From positions 1,489 through 21,372 of the forward strand of contig DFBQ01000130.1 of the NCBI GenBank assembly GCA_002367355.1: a DNA stretch of 19,884 nt, given 5' to 3'. The notes under the pieces are model-generated. The model worked only from the letters and a program-made list of their open reading frames with translations. It searched no databases and was not told the DNA's origin. This document shows positions 12,234 to 19,884 of this stretch, in pieces. Positions within the stretch are counted from its first letter, which is position 1. Each line of letters opens with the position of its first letter. Both the position numbers and the translations under genes were made by a program. This stretch comes from Deltaproteobacteria bacterium UBA3076 (GTDB lineage: Bacteria > Desulfobacterota > Dissulfuribacteria > Dissulfuribacterales > UBA3076).

Positions 12234-12740
12234 GTGATTGATATGGATCTATATTTCTGGGTATTTGCCAGCATGTCAGTTCTGGCCGGGCTATTTACCA
12301 TAGCCGCAAGGGACGCATTGCCCAGTGCCATGGGACTGCTTACGGTATTTATTGCTCTTGCCAGCCTGTATCTCCATTTGCATGCCCCGTTGATCGCTAT
12401 TTTCCAGGTGGCCATTTATGCCGGGGCGATACTGATCCTGGTTGTGTTTGTTATCATGCTTCTCATGGCACCGGGTGAACGATTGGCTGCCATACAGGCC
12501 AATGTCTCATACAGGGGCGCTGGTGCCCTACTCGGGTTGTGTTTAATTGGTCTCGTAGCAGTCGGGACAAAGGGCGTGTCGGAGATAGTGTCTATGAAGG
12601 CACTCCCTGAAGGTTTCGGAAACCCATCGATGTTTGGTGATTTGTTTTTCCGGGACTTTTTGCTTCATTTTGAAGTTGTATCCGTACTCCTGCTTGTAGC
12701 ACTGATCGGCGGGATCTATCTATGCAAGAAGAAACTTTAA
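12234..12740 (+). CDS. nuoJ: Complex I subunit J
   Basis: NuoJ is a membrane subunit next to NuoK and takes part in the conformational coupling of quinone reduction to pumping. The 168-residue protein has five hydrophobic segments. The third, IYAGAILILVVFVIML, is the best-conserved helix of the family and contains the flexible glycine region. The GTG start at 12234 has GAGG 6 nt upstream; the next ATG at 12243 has poorer spacing. The 39 bases after nuoI contain no gene. Confidence 0.94.
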   Translation: MIDMDLYFWVFASMSVLAGLFTIAARDALPSAMGLLTVFIALASLYLHLHAPLIAIFQVAIYAGAILILVVFVIMLLMAPGERLAAIQANVSYRGAGALLGLCLIGLVAVGTKGVSEIVSMKALPEGFGNPSMFGDLFFRDFLLHFEVVSVLLLVALIGGIYLCKKKL

Positions 12741-12751
12741 GAGAGGGCTGA

Positions 12752-13054
12752 ATGGCATCGCTCACACACTATATAGTTTTGTCATCGATACTCTTTGGCT
12801 TGGGGACCATTGGCTTTTGTACAAGGAGAAATGCCCTGATCCTGTTTATGTCTATTGAACTTATGCTCAATGCAGCAAATTTGATGCTGGTGGCCTTTTC
12901 CAATTTTATGGCCGACATGGCAGGGCAGGTTATGGTCATTTTTATCTTTGCAGTGGCTGCGGCTGAGGTTGCTGTCGGCCTTGCGATACTGATAGTCCTC
13001 TTCCGGCATGTGCGGGAAGTGGACATAACTAAGTTTAATGTCTTGAAATGGTAA
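12752..13054 (+). CDS. nuoK: Complex I subunit K
   Basis: NuoK is a three-helix membrane subunit homologous to MrpC. The two glutamates essential for proton translocation are at exactly the expected places, Glu36 (SIELMLNA) and Glu72 (AAAEVAVGLA). The length of 100 residues is the canonical one. GAGAGGG precedes the ATG at good spacing. A terminator-like hairpin follows the stop before nuoL. Confidence 0.97.
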   Translation: MASLTHYIVLSSILFGLGTIGFCTRRNALILFMSIELMLNAANLMLVAFSNFMADMAGQVMVIFIFAVAAAEVAVGLAILIVLFRHVREVDITKFNVLKW

Positions 13055-13065
13055 AAAAACTATAT

Positions 13066-13085
13066 ACAGCCATAGCTGTTTTTTT
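13066..13085 (+). terminator. Terminator-like hairpin between nuoK and nuoL
   Basis: ACAGC (13066-13070), a CATA loop and GCTGT (13075-13079) form a short stem followed at once by seven T residues (13079-13085). It lies inside the nuo operon, 36 bases before the nuoL start. The stem has only 5 bp, so at most partial termination is expected. Confidence 0.4.
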
Positions 13086-13121
13086 GCTGCGTAATTAGGC
13101 CGTTTATGTAGGGAGTTGTTC

Positions 13122-15098
13122 ATGGAAGGTTATCTGTTTCTTATACCACTTATACCTTTTATAGGATTTCTGATTAATGGCCTGTTGGGGCAAAAGATCG
13201 GGAGATCCGGTGTTTACTGCATTGGCTGCTCCAGTATAGGCCTGGCCTTTCTATTTTCTATTTTGGCCGTGTACCAATTGGCATGCAGCCCGGCTGAAGA
13301 CAGGTTGCTCGTACAGACCCTGTGGAGTTGGATAACCGTGGGCAATCTTAATATAGATATGGCGTTGATGATTGATCCGCTTTCCGCCGTGATGATCCTG
13401 GTGGTTACGGGCGTGAGTTTTGTTATTCATATATACAGTATAGGTTACATGGCACATGATGAGTCATATTGGAGGTTCTTCTCTTACCTCAATATGTTCG
13501 TCTTTTTCATGATAATGCTGGTCCTGGGTTCCAACTATATAGTGATGTTTGTCGGCTGGGAAGGTGTAGGTCTTGCCTCCTATCTGCTGATTGGTTTCTG
13601 GTACAAAGAGAATGTGAATGCAGATGCGGGCAAGAAGGCCTTTATTGTAAACCGGATTGGGGACTTTGGCTTTCTCCTTGGTATGTTCTTGATGTTCATT
13701 ACGTTTGGTTCCCTGTCTTATCTTGATGTATTCCCAAAGGCAGTTCACATGTATGAGCATGGGATGCTGGCCATGAACTCACCGGTAATGATAGCCATAT
13801 GCCTCTTGCTTTTCCTGGGAGCAACCGGAAAATCGGCACAGATCCCCTTGTTTGTCTGGCTCCCCGATGCCATGGCCGGTCCGACGCCGGTCTCGGCACT
13901 CATCCATGCTGCCACCATGGTGACTGCCGGTGTCTATATGGTAGCAAGGACCAATGTTCTTTACACGCTTGCACCTACTGCGTTACTGGTTTTGGTATTA
14001 ATGTCCGCGGCCACTGCATTTATTGCGGCAACCATTGGTATCCTGCAGAACGATATTAAGAGGGTCCTTGCATATTCTACTGTAAGTCAGCTTGGATATA
14101 TGTTCATAGGTGTGAGTGTGGCTGCTTACGGGGCAGGCATATTTCATCTTATGACCCACGCCTTTTTCAAGGCCTGCTTGTTCCTTTGCGCCGGCTCTGT
14201 AATTCACGCCATGGGCGGAGATCAGGATATGAGGAGTATGGGCGGCCTTTGGAAGAAGATACCTATCACATATATCACCATGCTTTTTGCAACCATAGCG
14301 ATTTCAGGTATTCCTCCTTTTGCAGGGTTTTTCAGTAAGGACGAGATTTTGTGGAAGGCCTTCACGTTTCCGTATTATCCTGTTGTAGGTAAGATAGTCT
14401 GGTTTATCGGCGTTCTTGCCGCCGGCATAACGGCCTTTTATATGTTCAGGCTTATTTTCATGACCTTCCATGGTAAGTTCCGCGGTACTGAAGAACAGGC
14501 CCATCACTTACATGAATCGCCATTAAACATGACAGGTCCCTTAATGATCCTTGCTTTTGGGTCAGTATTCGGGGGCTGGTTAGGCATACCGCATTTGATC
14601 GGCAGCCTCTTTGGACATGTCCCCAATGTGCTTGAGAATTTCTTTGAACCGGTATTTGCCAACTCACATGAAATAATCGCTGCCTACGCTGGTGTGCATC
14701 ACCATTCCACTGTTGTAGAGTGGGTCCTTATGGCTGGCTCGGTGGCTGTTGCCATTGGCGGTATTTTCCTGGCTTATCATATCTACATCCGTCGTGTTGA
14801 TGTACTTCCGGAAAAGCTTGCCGAGACCTATTCCATATATCACAAGCTTGTCTATAACAAATACTTTGTTGATGAAATATACTACTACGTGGTTGTCCTT
14901 CCGTTCTATTATCTTTCAATGTTCTTCTGGAAGGTGGTGGATGCGTTCTGTATTGATGGCGTGGGAGTGAATGGACAGGCATGGTTGGTACAAAGGGGAT
15001 CAGGTGCGTTAAGGCTGGTCCAGAATGGTTACGTGCAGACCTACGGGGCATTTATGCTCCTTGGACTCGTTGTAATGCTCTGGTTTTTTATTGTGTAA
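13122..15098 (+). CDS. nuoL: Complex I subunit L (antiporter-like, with lateral helix)
   Basis: NuoL is the distal antiporter-like subunit, homologous to MrpA. It is 658 residues long with about 16 membrane helices; the C-terminal part (from about residue 560) should contain the long amphipathic lateral helix and the final anchor helix. Key elements: the channel glutamate in VGWEGVGLASYLLIGFW, lysine in DAGKKAFIVNR, the broken-helix region FVWLPDAMAGPTPVSALIHA, and NDIKRVLAYSTVSQLGYM. The ATG at 13122 has GGGAG 7 nt upstream; a TTG at 13116 would be worse. The length and order L-M-N are standard. Confidence 0.97.
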   Translation: MEGYLFLIPLIPFIGFLINGLLGQKIGRSGVYCIGCSSIGLAFLFSILAVYQLACSPAEDRLLVQTLWSWITVGNLNIDMALMIDPLSAVMILVVTGVSFVIHIYSIGYMAHDESYWRFFSYLNMFVFFMIMLVLGSNYIVMFVGWEGVGLASYLLIGFWYKENVNADAGKKAFIVNRIGDFGFLLGMFLMFITFGSLSYLDVFPKAVHMYEHGMLAMNSPVMIAICLLLFLGATGKSAQIPLFVWLPDAMAGPTPVSALIHAATMVTAGVYMVARTNVLYTLAPTALLVLVLMSAATAFIAATIGILQNDIKRVLAYSTVSQLGYMFIGVSVAAYGAGIFHLMTHAFFKACLFLCAGSVIHAMGGDQDMRSMGGLWKKIPITYITMLFATIAISGIPPFAGFFSKDEILWKAFTFPYYPVVGKIVWFIGVLAAGITAFYMFRLIFMTFHGKFRGTEEQAHHLHESPLNMTGPLMILAFGSVFGGWLGIPHLIGSLFGHVPNVLENFFEPVFANSHEIIAAYAGVHHHSTVVEWVLMAGSVAVAIGGIFLAYHIYIRRVDVLPEKLAETYSIYHKLVYNKYFVDEIYYYVVVLPFYYLSMFFWKVVDAFCIDGVGVNGQAWLVQRGSGALRLVQNGYVQTYGAFMLLGLVVMLWFFIV

Positions 15099-15183
15099 AA
15101 TCGGCTGGATTTTAATTTAGGGAACAGGGCCTGGAAAGAGAAGTTATGGAGTGTAACAAAACAAAAGGATCGAAGGGTAGATT

Positions 15184-16761
15184 ATGAATGCTCCCATATT
15201 AACCTATGTAACCTTCTTACCTCTGTTGGGAGTGCTGGCTATTCTCTTTATCCCACAGCGGAGTGAATCAGGGAAGAAAGCAATTCGCTGGGTATCAATG
15301 GTAATATCCACATTGGTGTTTTTTGTATCGCTGAGATTGTACTTTGATTTCGATCCGGACGTGGCAGGGTTCCAATTTATAGAGAAATATATATGGATCC
15401 CCAGCTATGGCATCACCTATTTTATGGGTTTGGATGGTCTTGCATTCTGGCTTGTACTTTTGACCACCTTTCTTACTCCGCTTACGATTCTCTCCACCTG
15501 GTCGGCCATTACTAAAAAGGTGAAGGAATTCCAGATAATGATGCTGGTCCTTGAGACAGCAATGCTCGGGACCTTTGTATCTCTGGACCTCTTTCTGTTC
15601 TATGTGTTCTGGGAAATTATGCTCATTCCCATGTGGCTAATCATAGGTGTATGGGGCGGGGAACGAAGGATTTATGCTGCAATCAAGTTTTTTCTGTTTA
15701 CCGCAGTCGGGTCGTTCCTCATGCTGGTGTGTATCATCGGCCTTGTTTACTTCCATCATCAGGAAACCGGTGATCTGACATTCAACCTGCTCTCTCTATA
15801 CAATACGAATCTGGCAAGGACGTATGAAATACTTTTCTTCGCAGCCTTTGCCCTGGCATTTGCGATCAAGGTCCCGATGTTCCCACTCCATACGTGGTTG
15901 CCGGACGCCCACGTTGAAGCACCAACTGCCGGGTCAGTGATCCTGGCAGGTATTCTCCTGAAGATGGGCACGTATGGATTTTTCCGGTTTGCAATGCCCC
16001 TTTTCCCTGATGGGTCGGCCTTCTTTACTCCGCTTATTGTCGTTCTCTCGATTATAGGCATTATTTACGGGGCAATGGTGGCCATGGTTCAGCCGGATAT
16101 CAAGAAACTGGTGGCTTATTCATCCGTATCCCACCTTGGTTACTGCATGATCGGGCTTTTTGTTTTGAACCGTCATGGTGTTGAGGGCTCGATCCTCCAG
16201 ATGATCAACCACGGTATTTCAACCGGCGCCTTGTTCCTCTTGGTAGGTGTAGTCTATGAAAGACGCCATACCCGTATGATCGCGGAATATGGAGGGATTT
16301 GCAGGCCGATGCCTATCTATGCCTCTATCTTTTTCCTTATAACTCTGTCAAGTGTTGGATTTCCCACTACTAACGGGTTTATTGGTGAGTTTCTTATCCT
16401 GTTAGGGGTCTTTGAAGTGAACAAAGCCGCTGCTGTATTGGCAGCTACTGGTGTGGTCCTTGGGGCAATTTATATGTTCTGGATGTTTCAGAGGGTCTTT
16501 TACGGTAGGGTCTCAAACCCCAAGAACGAAAAACTTAAGGACTTGAATCGCAGGGAATTGGCCTATCTCCTACCTCTGGTTGCACTGGTATTCTGGATAG
16601 GCCTGTATCCCAATTTCTTCCTGAGCAAGATGCACAGCTCAGTGGACCACTTTATCAGTCAGGTCAAGATCTCTGCTGAACCTGCGTCTCCTGGTGCGGT
16701 TGTAGAGCATCATGCCTCTGTTGACAAGGCGCCTTTATCTGTGAGTGCAGCTAAGGAGTAA
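15184..16761 (+). CDS. nuoM: Complex I subunit M (antiporter-like)
   Basis: NuoM is an antiporter-like proton channel, homologous to MrpD. The 525-residue protein shows the channel glutamate in FWEIMLIPMWLIIGVWG, the lysine in YAAIKFFLFT, the broken-helix motif HTWLPDAHVEAPTAGSVIL with LLKMGTYG, and PDIKKLVAYSSVSHLGY. Its C-terminus carries an extra stretch of about 35 residues rich in Ala, Ser and His after the last helix, of unknown role. GAAGGG lies just before the ATG. The 85 bases between nuoL and nuoM contain no gene beyond a 13-codon frame (15147) overlapping the nuoM start. The stop overlaps the first possible nuoN ATG. Confidence 0.97.
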   Translation: MNAPILTYVTFLPLLGVLAILFIPQRSESGKKAIRWVSMVISTLVFFVSLRLYFDFDPDVAGFQFIEKYIWIPSYGITYFMGLDGLAFWLVLLTTFLTPLTILSTWSAITKKVKEFQIMMLVLETAMLGTFVSLDLFLFYVFWEIMLIPMWLIIGVWGGERRIYAAIKFFLFTAVGSFLMLVCIIGLVYFHHQETGDLTFNLLSLYNTNLARTYEILFFAAFALAFAIKVPMFPLHTWLPDAHVEAPTAGSVILAGILLKMGTYGFFRFAMPLFPDGSAFFTPLIVVLSIIGIIYGAMVAMVQPDIKKLVAYSSVSHLGYCMIGLFVLNRHGVEGSILQMINHGISTGALFLLVGVVYERRHTRMIAEYGGICRPMPIYASIFFLITLSSVGFPTTNGFIGEFLILLGVFEVNKAAAVLAATGVVLGAIYMFWMFQRVFYGRVSNPKNEKLKDLNRRELAYLLPLVALVFWIGLYPNFFLSKMHSSVDHFISQVKISAEPASPGAVVEHHASVDKAPLSVSAAKE

Positions 16762-16766
16762 TGAAT

Positions 16767-18311
16767 ATGAGCGACCTCGGATTTTCCTTTAGCCTGAGTC
16801 AACTATGGCAGGTAGCTGGTGGACAGATAATCCTCCTTATTGCCGGTCTAGTGCTTATTTTTGTTGATCTTTGGCTTTCAACAGATGAGAAACCGGACCA
16901 TGTAGCAACAATGGGTTGGCTCACTGCTCTGAGCTTTTTAGTTGCGTTGAAGTATATGATTTGCACTGGGTGGACACTCAATGAAATAGTCCTGGTGGAT
17001 GTTTTCTCTACAGAGAAGTTTGCCATATTCGTGTCGGCCATAGTCTTGATGGCAGGTATATTCGCGAGCTTAATGAGTATAGGCTATTTGCGGAACAATA
17101 AACTGGTTAGATCAGAATATTTCATACTGCTTTTGTTTGCGGTTTATGGCACCATAGCCATGGTCCAGTCAGTTGATCTGCTCATGATGTTCATCGCTCT
17201 TGAGGTGATGTCCCTTTCGGTATATGTCCTGGCTGCATTCCTGAAGGACGACAGGAAGTCACAGGAGGGGGCCCTTAAGTATTTCCTTCTTGGGAGCTTT
17301 GGGTCTGCGTTCTTCCTCTTCGGGGTTGCACTGATGTATGGCTTGACCGGTACTGTCAATATCACAAAGATCGCTCAGGTACTGTCCACAGGTCCTCTTC
17401 TTGAGAACCCGGGGGTGCTTGTTGCCATTGCTATGCTGATGTCAGGGCTGTTCTTCAAAATGGCCCTTGTACCCTTCCATATGTGGACCCCGGATGTCTA
17501 TGAGGGTAGCCCGGCGATTATAACCGGGTTCATGGCGACAGCGGTGAAGGCTGGGGCCTTTGGGATATTTATCAAGCTCTTGTATGTTACTTTTACTCCG
17601 ATTCTTGCGCACAGCGGGCAACCTGAGTTTCAATCCACGGTCAACTTGGCAGCCTTGGCAGTCTACTGGAAACCCCTGCTGTGGTGGCTGGCCCTTATTA
17701 CCATGTTTGTGGGCAACCTGGTTGCAGTGTCCCAACAGAATGTGAAGCGCATGCTGGCCTATTCCTCAATTGCCCATGCCGGGTACATGGTTTTAGGAAT
17801 CATTGCAGCAAACGATGAAGGTCGCATGGGTGTTCTGTTTTATCTCTTTGCTTATACGCTCATGAACTTCGGGGCCTTTGGCGTGCTCTATCTGTTGGAT
17901 GGTCAGGAAGGAAAGGCCCAGACTCTGGACGATTACAAAGGGTTGGGGTTCAAGTATCCTGCTCTCAGTTTCCTGATGGCCCTGTTCCTGGTTTCCATGG
18001 CAGGTCTTCCCCCTACTGCAGGTTTTATCGGTAAGTTCTATGTATTTGCAGCGGCCATAAAAGAAGGATATTTGCTGCTTGCCGCCCTGGGTATAATGAC
18101 CTGTGTTATCGGGGCCTATTACTACCTGCGGGTGATATGGATGCTGTATATGGTGGAGCCATCCAGGGAGGTCGTGGCCGGCAGAGTTAGCGTTACTTCA
18201 ATGATCGCATTGATTGCTGCTGCTCTGGGGATCATGTATCTTGGAATATTACCCGAAGGGCTGGCACAAGTGGCTAATGTTGCCCAGCAAAGCCTTGCCA
18301 TGGTCTTTTAA
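16767..18311 (+). CDS. nuoN: Complex I subunit N (antiporter-like)
   Basis: NuoN is the antiporter-like subunit nearest the small NuoA/J/K group. The protein is about 514 residues and hydrophobic, with roughly 14 helices. It has LEVMSLSVYVLAAFLKDDRKS, then EGALKYFLLGSFGSAFFLFG (channel Glu and Lys), FHMWTPDVYEGSPAIITGFM and NVKRMLAYSSIAHAGYM. I favour the ATG at 16767 because AAGGAG is 8 nt upstream; the ATG at 16761 overlaps the nuoM stop (TAATG) but lies only 2 nt after the same site. It is the last gene of the operon; no nuoE, nuoF or nuoG follows. Confidence 0.96.
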   Translation: MSDLGFSFSLSQLWQVAGGQIILLIAGLVLIFVDLWLSTDEKPDHVATMGWLTALSFLVALKYMICTGWTLNEIVLVDVFSTEKFAIFVSAIVLMAGIFASLMSIGYLRNNKLVRSEYFILLLFAVYGTIAMVQSVDLLMMFIALEVMSLSVYVLAAFLKDDRKSQEGALKYFLLGSFGSAFFLFGVALMYGLTGTVNITKIAQVLSTGPLLENPGVLVAIAMLMSGLFFKMALVPFHMWTPDVYEGSPAIITGFMATAVKAGAFGIFIKLLYVTFTPILAHSGQPEFQSTVNLAALAVYWKPLLWWLALITMFVGNLVAVSQQNVKRMLAYSSIAHAGYMVLGIIAANDEGRMGVLFYLFAYTLMNFGAFGVLYLLDGQEGKAQTLDDYKGLGFKYPALSFLMALFLVSMAGLPPTAGFIGKFYVFAAAIKEGYLLLAALGIMTCVIGAYYYLRVIWMLYMVEPSREVVAGRVSVTSMIALIAAALGIMYLGILPEGLAQVANVAQQSLAMVF

Positions 18312-18312
18312 G

Positions 18313-18348
18313 CAACAGTTGACTTTCTGTTGTAACTAGCACAGAAAG
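18313..18348. terminator. Overlapping hairpins between nuoN and the convergent gene
   Basis: Two mutually exclusive stems lie at the convergent gene ends: CAACAG (18313-18318) with CTGTTG (18327-18332), and CTTTCTGT (18323-18330) with ACAGAAAG (18341-18348), the latter inside the last codons of the minus-strand gene. Neither has a clear T tract, so a bidirectional terminator is only a suggestion. Confidence 0.3.
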
Positions 18349-19358
18349 AAGGACCACCCGGAAGTTGCAGTAGTATTTTGCCCTTCTTGCTCTAATTCTA
18401 AATCGGCGGCCTTTGAAAATACTTCTTTCCACGTTCTCTTAGGATATAGGGTTAAGTTCAGTGTAGGGCCGGGAATTTGGTTCGTATTGGCTTTGTCCCA
18501 ACTCTCTTTTATTTCTTCTGATAATTTCTGGATATCCCCATTTTCGCTCATATTTTGTATAGTTGTGTTTGAAATGGCCTTAATAAGGGAGGTAAGGCCG
18601 TTATTGATTTTGTCTGATTCTCCTGGCTTGATATTGGGATCAAGGGGTAATACCAGGTCCAATAGATCTACTGGGGCCTCTCTGGGCTGTAGGGCTTCAT
18701 AGGCCTTATCGACCAGATCCTTTACTGTAATACTTTCCCCGATTGGCCACGGCCCTGGCTCAGTGTATTTTTGCCACAACAATGCCCAGGCCCTCAACCG
18801 CTCCTTGGCCATGAGGAGGGGTTCTATAATAGGAGAGTAAGGAGCTTTTGGGGAACCCTTGGAGTCGGTGAGTTCCCCCGGATCTTGCAATATCGACTTA
18901 AGTTTGTCTTCATGTATTGCCATCTCGTCAAGGTCTGTTTGCAATTCGTCATTACGTCTATCCAGATCCAATGAAAGCTGAAGAAATATCCGGGCATCCA
19001 TGAGCGGGTCAGGGACTTCAGTGCCCCTTAATGTATTAAGAATTTCCTGTAGAGATTCTTCCTCGCCTTCGGCAGCACGTATTAATGTAGAGGCTGGAAT
19101 CTTTTCTCCCAAGCCCATCTCTTCTGCCCAGGATTTCCAATTGCTGATAAGGCCGGTGAACCAGCCGAGCCTGTCTCCCAGAGGGGCCGGCGCAGTAGCC
19201 TCAATTTCCATGGAGCAGTTACTTGATGGGGAAGATAGGTTAATATCCTCTTCTGTAGGTACCAACAAAGTCAGTTTGGAGAATACCTGGTTAAGCCGCA
19301 GCATTGTATCCCGGCGGAGGTAGCTCGCCGGATATAACAGTCCATGTAAAATATTCAT
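18336..19358 (-). CDS. Hypothetical protein, 340 residues
   Basis: I do not recognise this protein. It begins MNILHGLLYPASYLRRDTML, followed by LNQVFSKLTLLVPTEED; the start has no signal peptide and no membrane helix is apparent anywhere, so it is probably cytosolic. The middle (about residues 130-185) has heptad-like helical character (LSLDLDRRNDELQTDLDEM), suggesting a coiled coil. The C-terminal half has Pro-rich segments and ends GWSFFLC. Composition is acidic and well ordered, with normal codon use, which argues for a real gene. The ATG at 19358 has AGGA 7 nt upstream; a longer frame from 19397 lacks support. It is convergent with nuoN and divergent from the DUF1232 gene, so it is a single-gene unit and not part of the nuo operon. 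Confidence 0.85.
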   Translation of the reverse strand: MNILHGLLYPASYLRRDTMLRLNQVFSKLTLLVPTEEDINLSSPSSNCSMEIEATAPAPLGDRLGWFTGLISNWKSWAEEMGLGEKIPASTLIRAAEGEEESLQEILNTLRGTEVPDPLMDARIFLQLSLDLDRRNDELQTDLDEMAIHEDKLKSILQDPGELTDSKGSPKAPYSPIIEPLLMAKERLRAWALLWQKYTEPGPWPIGESITVKDLVDKAYEALQPREAPVDLLDLVLPLDPNIKPGESDKINNGLTSLIKAISNTTIQNMSENGDIQKLSEEIKESWDKANTNQIPGPTLNLTLYPKRTWKEVFSKAADLELEQEGQNTTATSGWSFFLC

Positions 19359-19454
19359 GTTATTGTCCTTTATGATTGGTGAAATGGATATAGGCACTTA
19401 TTTCAGTCTTACGTCTTTACTTTATTTACTATTTGAGGTTATTATTTAAGAATA
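19359..19454. promoter_or_regulatory. Divergent intergenic region, probable promoters both ways
   Basis: These 96 AT-rich bases separate two divergent genes. On the plus strand TTTACT (19416-19421) and TATTAT (19440-19445) with an 18-bp spacer form a weak promoter; it would start transcription only a few bases before the DUF1232 ATG. No clear site was seen for the other direction. Confidence 0.35.
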
Positions 19455-19883
19455 ATGATACTGAACATGAAAGGCAAACAGAAAATATCTAATCCTCAGC
19501 GACGGATTAGTTACGGTATTTATGATAGAATTCGTAGTTATATTGCCCTGTTGCCCCAGTTTTTGGGGTTGCTGCTAAATCTGTTAAGGGACCCAAGGGT
19601 CTCATCCACTGATAAGGCTATACTGGGTGCTACTATTGCTTATATGTTAAATCCGGTTGATTTGGTCCCTGACTGGATTCCTTTTGTAGGGCTGGTTGAC
19701 GATGTTTACCTGGTGGCTGTTGCTTTGTTGCGTTTAGTTCTCAGGGTTGACGAGAAGGTGCTTAAAGATAACTGGAGGGGGCGTGACGACCTGATTCCCA
19801 TTCTGAGAAAGGTGGCTGATGGGGCTGTGGCTTTTTTGCCGGCTCGTATTCGCCGGTCTATCTTTGCGAGGGTTGACAGATAA
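19455..19883 (+). CDS. DUF1232 (YkvA-like) family protein
   Basis: The 142-residue product contains the DUF1232 core: TDKAILGATIAYMLNPVDLVPDWIPFVGLVDD-type pattern at about residues 52-83, where PxDLxPDxIPxxGxxDD is the family signature. Two hydrophobic helices flank it, and the N-terminus is basic. The function of DUF1232 proteins is unknown; many are thought to be membrane-associated. The frame is complete, with its stop one base before the window end. The ATG at 19455 has no good ribosome-binding site; Met5 at 19467 is an alternative start. It is divergent from the hypothetical gene upstream. Confidence 0.88.
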   Translation: MILNMKGKQKISNPQRRISYGIYDRIRSYIALLPQFLGLLLNLLRDPRVSSTDKAILGATIAYMLNPVDLVPDWIPFVGLVDDVYLVAVALLRLVLRVDEKVLKDNWRGRDDLIPILRKVADGAVAFLPARIRRSIFARVDR

Positions 19884-19884
19884 G

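Noticed and set aside
15147..15188. 13-codon frame before nuoM as a leader peptide
   Set aside because: No ribosome-binding site or attenuator structure; the ATGA overlap with the nuoM start may be chance.
7817..18311. Reading the operon as a membrane hydrogenase or Mrp antiporter
   Set aside because: NuoD lacks the [NiFe] cysteine pairs, and NuoA, NuoB, NuoC, NuoH, NuoI, NuoJ and NuoK are all present in complex I order.

Overview
The window reads as chromosome from an anaerobic, menaquinone-using bacterium, most likely a Desulfobacterota (deltaproteobacterial) sulfate-reducer type. This is inferred from gene content: an 11-gene nuo operon without nuoE, nuoF or nuoG, plus a ubiA/ubiX/ubiD trio of the kind used for late menaquinone synthesis. 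No 16S or other taxonomic marker is present, so the lineage is a guess.

Layout. (1) Positions 1-1388 are a graveyard of accessory and defence-type genes: the C-terminal nuclease part of a YhcG/DUF1016 protein, the heads of a Fic protein and a RhuM-type protein joined by a TAATG junction, an intact small DUF2283 gene, and a frameshifted head of a DUF499 ATPase that stops before its Walker A motif. (2) Positions 1389-2125 are non-coding, AT-rich in the middle, with REP-like hairpins and a clear 202-bp MITE that has 17-bp perfect terminal inverted repeats and a 9-bp target duplication. (3) Positions 2126-6849 on the minus strand form one tightly packed operon, ubiD-ubiX-ubiA-pyrK-pyrD, covering quinone decarboxylation and prenylation and the class 1B dihydroorotate dehydrogenase. 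Several starts overlap the preceding stop. (4) tRNA-Ala(GGC) lies divergently at 6939-7014, followed by a terminator-like hairpin, a small conserved-looking gene and a repeat-bearing spacer. (5) Positions 7817-18311 on the plus strand are nuoABCDHIJKLMN. (6) Positions 18336-19358 (minus) hold an unrecognised 340-residue protein, and 19455-19883 (plus) a DUF1232 protein.

How the genes work together. UbiA, UbiX and UbiD would prenylate and decarboxylate the naphthoquinone precursor. The resulting menaquinone would be reduced by the Nuo complex while it pumps ions. Without NuoEFG the complex has no NADH-oxidising module here, so its electron donor is unknown. It may be ferredoxin, a partner enzyme, or EFG encoded elsewhere. 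NuoC and NuoI, two peripheral-arm subunits, carry unusual charged extensions. PyrK-PyrD would be the NAD-linked dihydroorotate dehydrogenase of pyrimidine synthesis.

The most notable non-genic signals are the MITE, an octanucleotide tandem repeat inside the 5' end of ubiA, a family of short word-like repeats at operon junctions, and a terminator-like hairpin between nuoK and nuoL. I found no CRISPR array and no complete new defence system.
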